The translations under genes and the position numbers were made by a program. DNA of 64,000 bases from assembly GCF_003937945.1 (NCBI RefSeq), contig NZ_RSEC01000009.1, forward strand, positions 1 to 64,000. Direction: 5' to 3'. Numbering within the stretch: the first letter of the stretch is position 1; each line of letters opens with the position of its first letter. The stretch comes from Amycolatopsis eburnea. GTDB lineage: Bacteria > Actinomycetota > Actinomycetes > Mycobacteriales > Pseudonocardiaceae. Below the pieces are notes generated by a model. The model was not told the DNA's origin. It saw only the letters and a program-made list of their open reading frames with translations, and ran no database searches. Of the stretch, positions 26,251 to 34,296 are shown piece after piece.

Positions 26251-27885
26251 ATGAGCCTGGTCGAGCTCGCCACGCAGATGGCGGACAAGGTGGCCGAAAC
26301 GGCCCGCAGCGTCGACGTGATGCGGCGCGCGGGGCTCGTCCCCTTCCCCCGGCTCGACGAGGGGGTCCGCTCGCTGGTGGCGATCCGCAAGTTCGGGCCC
26401 TTCGCCGGCGCGAACCACATCTCCGCGCGCCGCGACCCGACCGCCGTCGGCATCGTCGACGAGCTCGGCCCGCTCACCTACAAGCAGCTCGACGACCAGT
26501 CGAACGCGCTGGCCAGGGCGTGGTCGGAGCGCGGTATCGAGCCCGGCCAGGTCGTCGCCGCGCTCTGCCGCGACCACCGCGGCCTGGTCCTCACGATGGC
26601 GGCGGCCGGCAAGCTCGGCGTCCGCCTGCTGCTGATGAACACCGGGTTCGCCAAGCCGCAGCTGGCCGACGTCGCCAAGCGCGAAGGCGTCACCGCGCTG
26701 ATCTACGACCAGGAGTTCACCGGGCTGCTCGACGCGATGCCCGAGGGCGTCGACCGCTACCTCGCCTGGGTCGACCCGGACAGCGACCTGACCGACCGGA
26801 CCGTGCCGGTGCTCAGCGAGATCATCGCCAGCACCGACGACCGGCCGTGGCCGGCGCCGGCCAAGCCGGGCGGGTTCGTCCTGCTGACCAGCGGCACCAC
26901 CGGCACGCCGAAGGGCGCGCCGCGGCCGCACACCTCGGCGCTGGCGTCGGCGCAGTTCCTCGACCGGATCCCGCTGCGTGCCAACGAGGCCACCTACATG
27001 GGCGCGCCGCTGTTCCACGGCACCGGGCTCTCGCAGTTCATCCTGTCCTTCGCGCTCGGCTCGACGGTCGTGATGCGCCGCAAGTTCAGCCCGGAGGAGG
27101 CGTTGCGCGGCGTCGCCGAGCACGGGTGCACCGCGCTCGTGCTGGTGCCGACGATGCTGCAGCGGATCGTCGACCTGCCGAAGGAGATCCGCGAGAAGTA
27201 CGACACGTCGTCGCTGCGGATCATCTTCGTCGCCGGCTCGGCGCTGTCGCCGGACCTGGGCAACCGCGCGAACGAGGCGTTCGGGCCCGTGGTGCACAAC
27301 CTGTACGGCTCGACCGAGGTCGCGGTGGCGACGGTCGCGACGCCGGAGGACTGGCGGAAGGCCCCGGGCACGGTCGGCCGCGCGCCGGTCGGCTGCAAAG
27401 TGGCGCTGTACGACGAAAAGGGCCGCAAGATCACCGAGCCGCACGTGACCGGCCGCGTGTTCGTGGGCAGCGGCCTGAGCTTCGGCGGCTACACCGACGG
27501 CCGCCACAAGGAGATCATCGACGGCTTGCTCTCGAGCGGCGACGTCGGCCACTTCGACGAGGACGGCCTGCTCTTCATCGACGGCCGCGACGACGAGATG
27601 ATCGTCTCCGGCGGCGAGAACGTCTTCCCGATCGAGGTGGAGAACCTCCTGGTGGAGCGCGAAGACGTGCTCGAGGCGGCGGTGATCGGCGTCGAGGACC
27701 CGGAGTTCGGCCAGCGGCTGAAGGCGTTCGTGGTGCTCGCCGACGGCGTTTCGCTGGACGCCGACGAGGTGCGGGACTACGTGAAGGCGAACCTGGCGCG
27801 GTACAAGGTGCCGCGGGACGTCGAGTTCCTCGACGAGCTGCCGCGCAACGCGACCGGGAAGGTGTTGCGCACCAAGCTTTCCTGA
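26251..27885 (+). CDS. acyl-CoA synthetase (FadD2-like AMP-forming ligase)
   Basis: The 544-residue enzyme activates a carboxylic acid, probably fatty, to its CoA thioester through an acyl-AMP. The P-loop LLTSGTTGTPKGAPRP lies near 211-226, the adenine motif LYGSTE near 352, DxGHFDEDG near 430 and the catalytic Lys in NATGKVLR at the C-terminus. The overall sequence resembles mycobacterial FadD2. The ATG at 26251 was chosen for its GGAGG ribosome site; a start 12 codons earlier lacks one. It is monocistronic. Confidence 0.87.
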   Translation: MSLVELATQMADKVAETARSVDVMRRAGLVPFPRLDEGVRSLVAIRKFGPFAGANHISARRDPTAVGIVDELGPLTYKQLDDQSNALARAWSERGIEPGQVVAALCRDHRGLVLTMAAAGKLGVRLLLMNTGFAKPQLADVAKREGVTALIYDQEFTGLLDAMPEGVDRYLAWVDPDSDLTDRTVPVLSEIIASTDDRPWPAPAKPGGFVLLTSGTTGTPKGAPRPHTSALASAQFLDRIPLRANEATYMGAPLFHGTGLSQFILSFALGSTVVMRRKFSPEEALRGVAEHGCTALVLVPTMLQRIVDLPKEIREKYDTSSLRIIFVAGSALSPDLGNRANEAFGPVVHNLYGSTEVAVATVATPEDWRKAPGTVGRAPVGCKVALYDEKGRKITEPHVTGRVFVGSGLSFGGYTDGRHKEIIDGLLSSGDVGHFDEDGLLFIDGRDDEMIVSGGENVFPIEVENLLVEREDVLEAAVIGVEDPEFGQRLKAFVVLADGVSLDADEVRDYVKANLARYKVPRDVEFLDELPRNATGKVLRTKLS

Positions 27886-27890
27886 CGTCG

Positions 27891-28757
27891 TCAGCGGCGG
27901 CGCCAGGCTTCGATCAGCTCGCGCAGGCGCCGCGCGGCGGCGCCGTCGCGGGCGAAGAGCACGGCGGCGAGCACGCCGAGGGCGGCCACGGCGACGATCG
28001 CGGCCGGCCACGTGACTCCGGTGTTGAGGAAGGTGGCGGCGACCGCGCCCAGGGACAGGGCGGTGCTCTGACCGGCTCGTCCGCGTCTCCGGAGTGTCCA
28101 AGCCAGACCGGGCATCGCGACGGCCAGCCCGGCCACGAACCCGGCCCGGCGGCGTCGCGTGGGCAGCGTGGCGATTTCGCCCGCCCATTCGGCGAGCCAC
28201 CGGGACCGCGCGGCTTTCGGGAGCAGGAGGGCGCTGACCGCCAGCACCCGCGGTGGGCGGGCGAGCACCCCGGACGCCAGTGCCGACAGCTCGCGGCCGA
28301 CGTCGGGCAGGTCGAGCCGCACGGCGATGGGGACGAGGGTTTCCAGCGTCTCGGCCGACTTGAGGCGCCGCTTGGCGGGGTCGAGGTGCTGGATGGTGCG
28401 CAGGTTGTGCAGGCGGTCGGCCAGCTTCAGCCGCAGCACGCCGTCCGAAGCGGACTCGAGGTCCTGCGTGGCTTCGAGCCGGTCCAGGCCGGCGAGCAGC
28501 GCGGCCACCGGCGCGCCGAACGGCCCGGGGACGGGTGCGTCGTGCAGCAGCCCGGCGCAGACGAGGTCCCGGCTGCCGCGCTGCCGGGCCAGGATCGTGG
28601 CGACGGCGACGGGGTGCGTGAGGTAGGGGTCACCGCTCTTGCGCAGCTGCCCGCGGTGGACCTCCGCGGCGTACCGGTAAGCGCCTTCGAGGAAGCGCAC
28701 GTCTTCGGCGGGCAGGTACGCCGACACCGCCGCGGCCAGGGGGTCGGGCAGCTCCAC
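27891..28757 (-). CDS. RelA/SpoT-like HD-domain membrane protein with altered active site
   Basis: The 288-residue protein starts with a domain clearly like the (p)ppGpp hydrolase of RelA/SpoT: HRGQLRKSGDPYLTHP (H34 and H48), LLHD (H72, D73) and KLADRLHNLRTI (D114). These match the metal ligands of the streptococcal Rel enzyme. The catalytic pair of the HDxxED motif is replaced by V76-P77 and the following loop is shortened. Two membrane segments at about 206-265 follow, and no synthetase domain is present. It may be an inactive or re-purposed alarmone-binding protein. It starts with GTG one base after the end of the PadR gene, so they form an operon. Confidence 0.75.
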   Translation of the reverse strand: MELPDPLAAAVSAYLPAEDVRFLEGAYRYAAEVHRGQLRKSGDPYLTHPVAVATILARQRGSRDLVCAGLLHDAPVPGPFGAPVAALLAGLDRLEATQDLESASDGVLRLKLADRLHNLRTIQHLDPAKRRLKSAETLETLVPIAVRLDLPDVGRELSALASGVLARPPRVLAVSALLLPKAARSRWLAEWAGEIATLPTRRRRAGFVAGLAVAMPGLAWTLRRRGRAGQSTALSLGAVAATFLNTGVTWPAAIVAVAALGVLAAVLFARDGAAARRLRELIEAWRRR

Positions 28758-28758
28758 G

Positions 28759-29085
28759 TCAGAACCCTCCCTCGGTCAGCAACCGCCGGGCGCGGCCGCT
28801 CTGGCGCCGGTATGCGGCCTGGGAAAGCACTCGCCGCGCCGCCGAGACGCCGTCCGCCGTGAGGCGGTACAGCCGCCGCCGCGGACGGCCCTCCGACTCG
28901 TGCACGGCGGGGTCTTCCCACTCGCTCGTCAGCCAGCCGGCGCCCTCCAGCCGGGCCAGGATCTGGTACACCGTCCCGGATTTCAGCCCGACGGCGTGCA
29001 TCAGGTCGAGCCCGTACCGCGCTTCGGCGGGGTCCTTGACCAGCTCGTCGAGGACCAGGGCGGTCTGGAGTGTCATCCTCGGCAT
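28759..29085 (-). CDS. PadR-family regulator
   Basis: The 108-residue protein is a short PadR winged helix with the typical YGLDLMHAVGLKSGTVYQIL and GRPRRRLYRLT blocks. Such proteins usually repress a neighbouring membrane protein or efflux gene in response to small molecules or stress. The downstream HD-domain membrane gene begins one base after its stop, so the pair is co-transcribed, and PadR probably regulates that operon. ATG at 29085 or four codons later. Confidence 0.85.
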   Translation of the reverse strand: MPRMTLQTALVLDELVKDPAEARYGLDLMHAVGLKSGTVYQILARLEGAGWLTSEWEDPAVHESEGRPRRRLYRLTADGVSAARRVLSQAAYRRQSGRARRLLTEGGF

Positions 29086-29140
29086 AGCTCTTATTTTACA
29101 TAGCTGGCGAGCTGCGGAAACGCGTCCGAACGGGGGATGT

Positions 29141-29188
29141 CATGAAAGGGTCGTTCATCTCACCAGACGCCATGAACGACCCTTTCAT
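29141..29188. repeat. intergenic palindrome, class C
   Basis: Arms of 17 bases with the core TGAAAGGGTCGTTCA (29142-29158 and 29172-29188) flank a short loop. Same sequence as the palindrome at 10832-10880. Confidence 0.7.
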
Positions 29189-29270
29189 CTCCTCTGACGA
29201 TGCTGTTGGCGACGTCGGGGTTCGCGCCGACTGGAGTGGCCACCATGCCGACCGGAGCGGCCAACACAAC

Positions 29271-29321
29271 GACCGGAGCGGCCAACACGTCCGGGTCTCC
29301 GGTGTGTTGGCCGCTCCGGTC
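29271..29321. repeat. intergenic palindrome, class D
   Basis: Perfect 18-base arms (29271-29288 and 29304-29321) of the form GACCGGAGCGGCCAACAC surround a 15-base loop. Degenerate copies of the arm lie on both sides (about 29230-29270 and 29325-29350). A second copy of the palindrome is at 54675-54725. Confidence 0.7.
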
Positions 29322-29428
29322 GCTGAACTGGCCGTTCCGGGCGTTGAGTTGGCCGTTTCGGACGATCCGCCGCCACATCTGATCGACACCGGTAGCGCGG
29401 CCGCTCAAGTGACTTTGCCGGAGCCCTG

Positions 29429-29460
29429 TCGTCTGGCGAGGTGAACGACCCTTTCATGAC
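29429..29460. repeat. half copy of the class C palindrome
   Basis: This segment matches the loop and right arm of the palindrome at 10832-10880 (GTCGTCTGGCGAG then the TGAACGACCCTTTCATGAC arm) with one difference. It begins 20 bases after the HTH stop. The sequence before it (29412-29437) also resembles 10914-10937. Confidence 0.6.
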
Positions 29461-29480
29461 GTTGCCGGCGGCCGAACGGG

Positions 29481-30404
29481 TCAATCCCAGTCGATGCCGA
29501 AGACCCCGGGCCCGAAGTCGAGCGCCACCGCGTGCACCCCGTCGCCGCCGTCGAGCTTCAGCGGGCGGCGCGTGAGGGAATCCGTCGACCCGTTGTGCGA
29601 GTACTGCCAGCACCGCTCCGGCGCGGTGCCCGGCGCGAACCGGACCTCCAGCAGGTACTCCCGCACCGGGCGGCGGAACTCGCGGTAGTGGGTGTTGCGG
29701 CACTCCGGGTACGGCGGCCCGCTGTTCGTCAGGGTGTACTCGATCAGGTGCGTCTCGCCGCGGTTGATCGGCTGGTCGAAGAGCAGTTCGGCGACGATCA
29801 GGCCGTGGGCCTCGTCGACCTCGGCGCGGCCGACGCGGCAGTTGCGGACCGCGTGCAGGTCCGGCGCGCCCGCCGCCGGGTCGTCCTGGGTGTACACGAG
29901 CAGCCAGCGGTCCTGGCCGTCGGAGACCGCCTGGAAGACCGCGCGGGCGGTCACCGCGCGCTGGCCGCCGTCCGCGGCGATCTCGCACAGGTCGTGCAGC
30001 CCGACCAGCTTCAGCGGGTGCTGGCGCTCCAGCGCGTTCGGGGCGCCGACCTTGTCCAGCAACGGCTGCAGCACCTCGCGCGGGAACGACATCGGCTCGC
30101 CGCCCGCGTGGCGCTTCCCGGCGCCGCCGCGGGGCCGCGGCGGGGGCAGCAGGCCGAGCAGCGCGCCGGCCGGGACGTCGAGGATCTCTTCCAGGGTCCG
30201 GACCGCGGACAGCGAACTCTGCCGTTCGGGCTGGCGCTTGCCGGACTGCCAATAGCTGAGGGCGGTGACGCTGACGACGACCCCGCGCGCCCGCAGCCGG
30301 GCCTGGATCCGGTCGAGCGAGAGCCCGCTCGTCGCGATGGCCGCGCGCAGCTGCGTGGCGAACGCGGTGCGCCCGTTCTCGTCGCCCGCCGTGCTGCCCG
30401 CCAT
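29481..30404 (-). CDS. HTH protein with beta-rich C-terminal domain (paralogue 2)
   Basis: This 307-residue protein has an XRE-like helix-turn-helix (QARLRARGVVVSVTALSYWQ, about 32-60) and a C-terminal domain of unknown type ending GVFGIDWD. The layout and motifs match paralogue 1 at 14040-14954: the LSYWxxGxRxPE block, an RNC motif, an xRGETH turn, a RCWQYSH segment and the end. Neither protein has a membrane or signal segment. The ATG at 30404 aligns with the other N-terminus. Probably a regulator; the effector is unknown. Its promoter should lie in the 358-base gap upstream. Confidence 0.75.
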   Translation of the reverse strand: MAGSTAGDENGRTAFATQLRAAIATSGLSLDRIQARLRARGVVVSVTALSYWQSGKRQPERQSSLSAVRTLEEILDVPAGALLGLLPPPRPRGGAGKRHAGGEPMSFPREVLQPLLDKVGAPNALERQHPLKLVGLHDLCEIAADGGQRAVTARAVFQAVSDGQDRWLLVYTQDDPAAGAPDLHAVRNCRVGRAEVDEAHGLIVAELLFDQPINRGETHLIEYTLTNSGPPYPECRNTHYREFRRPVREYLLEVRFAPGTAPERCWQYSHNGSTDSLTRRPLKLDGGDGVHAVALDFGPGVFGIDWD

Positions 30405-30762
30405 TGCCGATCCGCCCCGTGTCGTCCCCCGACGATCCCCGACACGGAGCACGTTAGCAGGATTACCCACCCCGTCCGCGCCCCTGATCGCCGGGCGGTC
30501 CGCTGGGTCGAACGGGCTAGTACTGGCAACTGTGAACCATTGCCCCCGCCAGGCCGGACACGCTTTCATGACTTGCCTGCGCCGGTGGCCCCGCCTCCCC
30601 CTCACGGACCACCCCGGCGCGGGCCGAACAGCCGTGCGGAACGGCTCCGGTTCACCCGGCCGCGTTGTGCGACCGGCCGGTGTGGCCGCGCGATGACCGG
30701 TGGCCCGGCGACGCCCCCAGCGCCGGGCCACCGGTCTTATTACCAACGGGTAGCATCCGGGC
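30405..30762. other. gap with an orphan terminator and a possible short leaderless ORF
   Basis: No assigned gene lies here on the plus strand, yet a strong terminator ends at 30736. A TAGTAC -10-like hexamer at 30518-30523 is followed at +9 by GTG (30532), opening a 54-codon frame that stops at 30696, at the base of the terminator. A short peptide or small RNA transcript is possible. The left end should hold the minus-strand HTH promoter. Confidence 0.35.
30695..30736 (+). terminator. strong orphan terminator hairpin
   Basis: Perfect 16-base GC-rich arms (30695-30710 and 30721-30736) with a 10-base loop are followed directly by TTATT on the plus strand. It is the best Rho-independent-like terminator in the window, but no plus-strand gene precedes it. 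Confidence 0.75.
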
Positions 30763-31515
30763 ATGGTTCTCCGGAAGAACATCCTGATCACCGGCGCCAG
30801 CAGCGGGTTGGGCGAGGGCATGGCCCGGCAGTTCGCGGCGAAGGGGCGCAACCTCGCGCTGTGCGCCCGGCGCACCGAGCGCCTCGAAAACCTGGCCAAG
30901 GAGCTCGAGGAAGCGCACCCCGGGATCAAGGTCGTCACCCGCACCCTCGACGTCACCGAGCACGACCGCGTGTTCGCCGTCTTCGAGGAGTTCCGCGCCG
31001 AGCTGGGATCCCTCGACCGGGTGATTGTGAACGCCGGGCTCGGGAAGGGGCAGCCGATCGGCAAGGGCCGGTTCGACGCCAACCGCCAGACCCTCGAAGT
31101 CAACTTCGTCGCGGCCGCGGCCCAGATCGAAGCCGCCGCCGGGATCTTCCGGGAGCAGGGCGCCGGGCACCTCGCGGTGGTCTCGTCGTTCAGCGCCATC
31201 CGCGGGCTGCCGGGCAACCTCACCGCGTACGCCGCTTCGAAGGCCGGGATCTCGGCCTTCGTCGACGGCACCCGCCTCGAGCTCAAGCGCAAGGGCATCA
31301 CCGTCACCGACGTCCGGCCGGGCTACATCGAGTCGGAGATGAACGACCGGCTCGGCAAGAACCCGTTGCTCGCCAGGGCGGAGAGCGGCGCCCGGGCGCT
31401 GGTGAAGGCGATCGAGGCCGAACCGCGCCGCGCGTACGTCCCGGCCTGGCCCTGGGTGCCGCTGAGCGTCGCCATGCGCGTCGTGCCCGCCTCGGTGCTG
31501 CGGAAGTTCGCATGA
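30763..31515 (+). CDS. short-chain dehydrogenase/reductase
   Basis: The 250-residue SDR has TGASSGLG near residues 10-17, an NAG block (VIVNAGLGKG) and catalytic YAASK preceded by VVSSFSA. Sequence type is like actinobacterial SDRs that sit in fatty-acid catabolic operons. Its stop overlaps the start of the phosphotransferase gene (ATGA), opening a four-gene operon with that gene, the phosphatase and the SMP-30 gene. The substrate is unknown. Confidence 0.85.
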   Translation: MVLRKNILITGASSGLGEGMARQFAAKGRNLALCARRTERLENLAKELEEAHPGIKVVTRTLDVTEHDRVFAVFEEFRAELGSLDRVIVNAGLGKGQPIGKGRFDANRQTLEVNFVAAAAQIEAAAGIFREQGAGHLAVVSSFSAIRGLPGNLTAYAASKAGISAFVDGTRLELKRKGITVTDVRPGYIESEMNDRLGKNPLLARAESGARALVKAIEAEPRRAYVPAWPWVPLSVAMRVVPASVLRKFA

Positions 31516-32567
31516 CCACCGTCGAGGTGCGCGAGGAGGACGCCTTCGACGTCACCGCGGTGCACGCCTGGCTGACGGCCAAGGTCGACGGGCTCGGCGC
31601 CGAGCCGCCGCACGTCCGGCAGTTCCCCGGGGGTGCGTCGAACCTGACGTACCTGCTGACCTACCCGGACCGCGAGCTGATCCTGCGCCGCCCGCCGGCC
31701 GGGCACAAGGCCGCGTCGGCGCACGACATGCGGCGCGAGTACCGGGTGCAGCACGCGCTGAAGCCGGTGTTCCCGTACGTGCCGCGGATGCTTGCCTTCG
31801 GCGACGACGAGAGCGTGCTCGGCGGCGACTTCTACGTCATGGAGAAGCTCGAAGGCCTGATTCTGCGCGGCGACCTGCCCGCCGGGCTCGACCTGAGCGC
31901 GGAGCAGGCGCGCGAGCTGTCCGGCAAGGTCGTGGACCGGCTGGTCGACCTGCACGCGGTCGACGTCGGGGCGGCGGGGCTGGCCGACCTCGGCAAGGGG
32001 GCGGGCTACGTGGAGCGTCAGATCCGGGGCTGGTCGGACCGGTACGTCGCGGCGCGCACGGACAACGTCGGCGACTTCGCCGAGGTGCGCTCGTGGCTGG
32101 CGGAGAACCAGCCCGCCGAGGTGAAGATCTGCCTGATCCACAACGACTACCGGCTCGACAACCTGGTGCTGGACGGCCCGGCGACGCTGAACATCACCGG
32201 CGTGCTCGACTGGGAGATGGCCACCCTCGGCGACCCGTTGATGGAGCTGGGCAGCATGCTGGCCTACTGGGTCCAGGCCGATGACGACGACGTGATGAAG
32301 GCGAGCCGCCGCCAGCCGACGCACCTGCCCGGGATGTTCACGCGCGAAGAGTTCGTCTCGCGCTACGCGGAGAAGACCGGGCTGGCCGTGGGCGACTGGC
32401 GGTTCTACGAGGTCTACGGCCTGTTCCGGCTCGCGGCGGTGCTGCAGCAGCTGTACCGGCGTTACCGCGAGGGCGCCACCCGCAATCCGGCGTTCAAGAA
32501 CTTCTGGCAGTTCGTCGGCTACCTGGACTGGCGTTGCCGGGAAATCATCGCGAAGGGAAGCGTGTAG
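31512..32567 (+). CDS. APH-family phosphotransferase (ACAD10-like kinase domain)
   Basis: The 351-residue protein has the aminoglycoside phosphotransferase fold: Brenner motif LIHNDYRLDNLVL with catalytic Asp, then VLDWEMATLGDPLMELG with the metal-binding Asp. This is the branch related to the kinase domain of human ACAD10/11, which phosphorylates 4-hydroxy acyl-CoAs, not antibiotics. The N-terminal GGASNLTYLL loop replaces a classical P-loop, as usual. Overlaps with genes on both sides indicate translational coupling. A role in hydroxy-fatty acid catabolism is plausible; no acyl-CoA dehydrogenase is adjacent. Confidence 0.83.
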   Translation: MTTVEVREEDAFDVTAVHAWLTAKVDGLGAEPPHVRQFPGGASNLTYLLTYPDRELILRRPPAGHKAASAHDMRREYRVQHALKPVFPYVPRMLAFGDDESVLGGDFYVMEKLEGLILRGDLPAGLDLSAEQARELSGKVVDRLVDLHAVDVGAAGLADLGKGAGYVERQIRGWSDRYVAARTDNVGDFAEVRSWLAENQPAEVKICLIHNDYRLDNLVLDGPATLNITGVLDWEMATLGDPLMELGSMLAYWVQADDDDVMKASRRQPTHLPGMFTREEFVSRYAEKTGLAVGDWRFYEVYGLFRLAAVLQQLYRRYREGATRNPAFKNFWQFVGYLDWRCREIIAKGSV

Positions 32568-33223
32568 TGGGCGCGATCTACCTGGTCCGGCACGGTCAGG
32601 CCTCGTTCGGCGCGGCCGACTACGACGCCCTGTCGCCGCGGGGCTTCGAACAGTCCACTGTGGTCGGTGCGGAGCTGTTGCGCCGCAACGTATCCTTCAG
32701 TCAGATCCGGTCCGGCTCGCTCGCGCGGCAGCGGGACACCGCGGCGACGGCGCTGAAGGTGCTCGGCAGCGACGTCCCGGTGGTCGAGGACCCGCGCTGG
32801 AACGAGTACGACCACGTCGACATCGCGCGGTACCACGCCGGCGGCGCGCCACAGGAGGATTCCCGGGCGTACCAAGGAGTTCTCGACGCGGCGCTGACCG
32901 CGTGGACGTCCGCGGGCACCGGCGGCCCGTGCGCCGAGACGTGGCCCGCGTTCCTCGCCCGGTGCCGTGACGCGCTTTCGGACCTGGTGGCGTCCCTCGG
33001 CAAGGGGGAGAACGCGCTCGTGTTCACCTCGGGTGGCGTGATCGCGACGGTCTGCGGCCTGCTGATGGGCACGCCCGAAGCCGGGCTGCTGAAGCTCAAC
33101 CGCGTCACCGTCAACGGCGGCATCACGAAGCTCGTGTCGGGCCGCGGCGGCGTGACTCTCTTGTCCTTCAACGAACACCCGCACTTCGAAGCCGACGCGG
33201 CTTCGCTGCTCACCTACCGGTAG
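32567..33223 (+). CDS. histidine phosphatase superfamily protein
   Basis: The 218-residue protein has the phosphoglycerate mutase-type motif LVRHGQASFG near the start, a second catalytic His late in the chain in the family-typical region (VFTSGGVIATV, where a His is often seen but here is Gly/Gly), and no membrane segment. The lost canonical H in the usual GHGG position may mean altered activity, though I cannot align it exactly. The GTG shares its first base with the TAG of the kinase gene; a start 11 codons upstream is less likely. Pairing with a kinase suggests removal of the phosphate it adds. Confidence 0.72.
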   Translation: MGAIYLVRHGQASFGAADYDALSPRGFEQSTVVGAELLRRNVSFSQIRSGSLARQRDTAATALKVLGSDVPVVEDPRWNEYDHVDIARYHAGGAPQEDSRAYQGVLDAALTAWTSAGTGGPCAETWPAFLARCRDALSDLVASLGKGENALVFTSGGVIATVCGLLMGTPEAGLLKLNRVTVNGGITKLVSGRGGVTLLSFNEHPHFEADAASLLTYR

Positions 33224-33233
33224 GAGGCGTCCG

Positions 33234-34151
33234 ATGCGGTTCGGCGAGGTCACGATCCACCCGGTGAACGGCCACGGCCCCGAAGACGTCGTGGTCGACG
33301 GCGAAGGCCGGACCTACACCGGCGTCGACGACGGCCGCATCCTGCGCCTGTCCCCGGACGGCAAGCGCATCGACGTCCTCGCCGACACCGGCGGCCGCCC
33401 GCTCGGGCTGGAGCTGTACGGCGAGGACGAGCTGCTGATCTGCGACGCCCGCGCCGGGCTGCTGGTGGTCCCGCTGGCCGGCGGGACGCCGTCGGTGCTG
33501 GCGACTTCCGCGCTGGGCCTGGACTTCGTGTTCTGCAACAACGCGGCGGTGGCGTCGGACGGGACGGTGTACTTCACGGATTCGTCCCGCCGCTTCGGCA
33601 TCGACAACTGGCGCGACGACCTGATCGAGCAGACCGCGGGCGGCCGCCTGCTGCGCCGCGCCCCGGACGGCTCGATCGACCTGCTCCTGGACGGCCTCCA
33701 GTTCGCGAACGGCGTGGCGCTGGCTCCGGACGAGTCCTTCGTGGCGGTGGCGGAAACGGGCGCGTGCCGGGTGTCGCGGGTGTCCCTTTCGGACGGTCGA
33801 GCGGATGTGCTGGTCGATGGGCTGTGGGGCTTCCCGGACAACATCTCGACGGGCACGGACGGGCTGATCTGGATCACGCAGGCGTCACCGAAGGTCGCGG
33901 CCTTGGACGTGGTGCGCCGGCTTCCGGCGTTCGTGCGGGCGGGCGTCCGGCGGCTGCCGACGGCGCTGCAGCCGAGCCCGGGCCGCGAAGTGGGTGTGCT
34001 GGGTGTCGACGCCGAGGGTGCGGTGGTGCGTGAGCTGCGCGGCGAGATCGACGGCTTCCACATGCTGGTGGGCGTCCGGGAGTGGCAGGGACAGCTGTAC
34101 TTCGGCTCGCTGGAGGAGAACGCGATCGCGGTGACCGCCGCCGTCGGGTGA
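33234..34151 (+). CDS. SMP-30/gluconolactonase-like (strictosidine synthase-fold) protein
   Basis: The 305-residue protein is a six-bladed beta-propeller of the SMP-30 / strictosidine synthase-like type, shown by GPEDVVVDGEGRTYTG, YFTDSSRRF and FPDNISTGTDGLIWI. Such proteins hydrolyse lactones or esters with calcium, but many have no known substrate. It lacks a signal peptide. GGAGG precedes the ATG. It ends the operon with the SDR, kinase and phosphatase; a class B palindrome follows. Confidence 0.82.
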   Translation: MRFGEVTIHPVNGHGPEDVVVDGEGRTYTGVDDGRILRLSPDGKRIDVLADTGGRPLGLELYGEDELLICDARAGLLVVPLAGGTPSVLATSALGLDFVFCNNAAVASDGTVYFTDSSRRFGIDNWRDDLIEQTAGGRLLRRAPDGSIDLLLDGLQFANGVALAPDESFVAVAETGACRVSRVSLSDGRADVLVDGLWGFPDNISTGTDGLIWITQASPKVAALDVVRRLPAFVRAGVRRLPTALQPSPGREVGVLGVDAEGAVVRELRGEIDGFHMLVGVREWQGQLYFGSLEENAIAVTAAVG

Positions 34152-34185
34152 CCACTACGGCACGGTCACGCGCGCGATCGACCCG

Positions 34186-34272
34186 AGCGCCCCAATGTGG
34201 CCTTGGTTGCGTCAGACGCACCCAAGGCGGCCTTCGGTGCGTCTGACGCACCGAAGGCCACATTGGGGCGCT
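34186..34272. repeat. intergenic palindrome, class B (convergent junction)
   Basis: Perfect 19-base outer arms (34186-34204 and 34254-34272) enclose smaller inverted repeats GGTGCGTC/GACGCACC. It lies between the convergent SMP-30 and enoyl-CoA hydratase genes. The outer arms match the palindrome at 52303-52387. Probable bidirectional terminator. Confidence 0.7.
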
Positions 34273-34296
34273 TGAGCCGGGCGAGGGTGAGTGGCG

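Larger units (their letters stand above)
29086..29480. other. repeat-rich intergenic island
   Basis: This 395-base gap between the HTH paralogue 2 and PadR holds three palindromic elements: class C at 29141-29188, class D at 29271-29321 and a half class C copy at 29429-29460. The first class C arm (29139-29157) also pairs perfectly over 19 bases with the half copy (29442-29460). Short frames across it encode repetitive peptides such as WPLRSLCWPLRS and are not credible genes. Confidence 0.65.

Noticed and set aside
27882..27894. Short palindrome CTGACG-T-CGTCAG between FadD and the HD gene as a terminator
   Set aside because: Six-base arms and no loop make it too weak; it overlaps the FadD stop by chance composition.
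29096..29389. ORF encoding WPLRS-type repeats in the repeat island
   Set aside because: The frame reads through class C and D palindromes, has no ribosome site, and its repetition follows the DNA palindromes and not a protein pattern.
31512..32567. Aminoglycoside-resistance kinase
   Set aside because: The sequence fits the ACAD10-like kinase branch and lies in an SDR/phosphatase metabolic operon.
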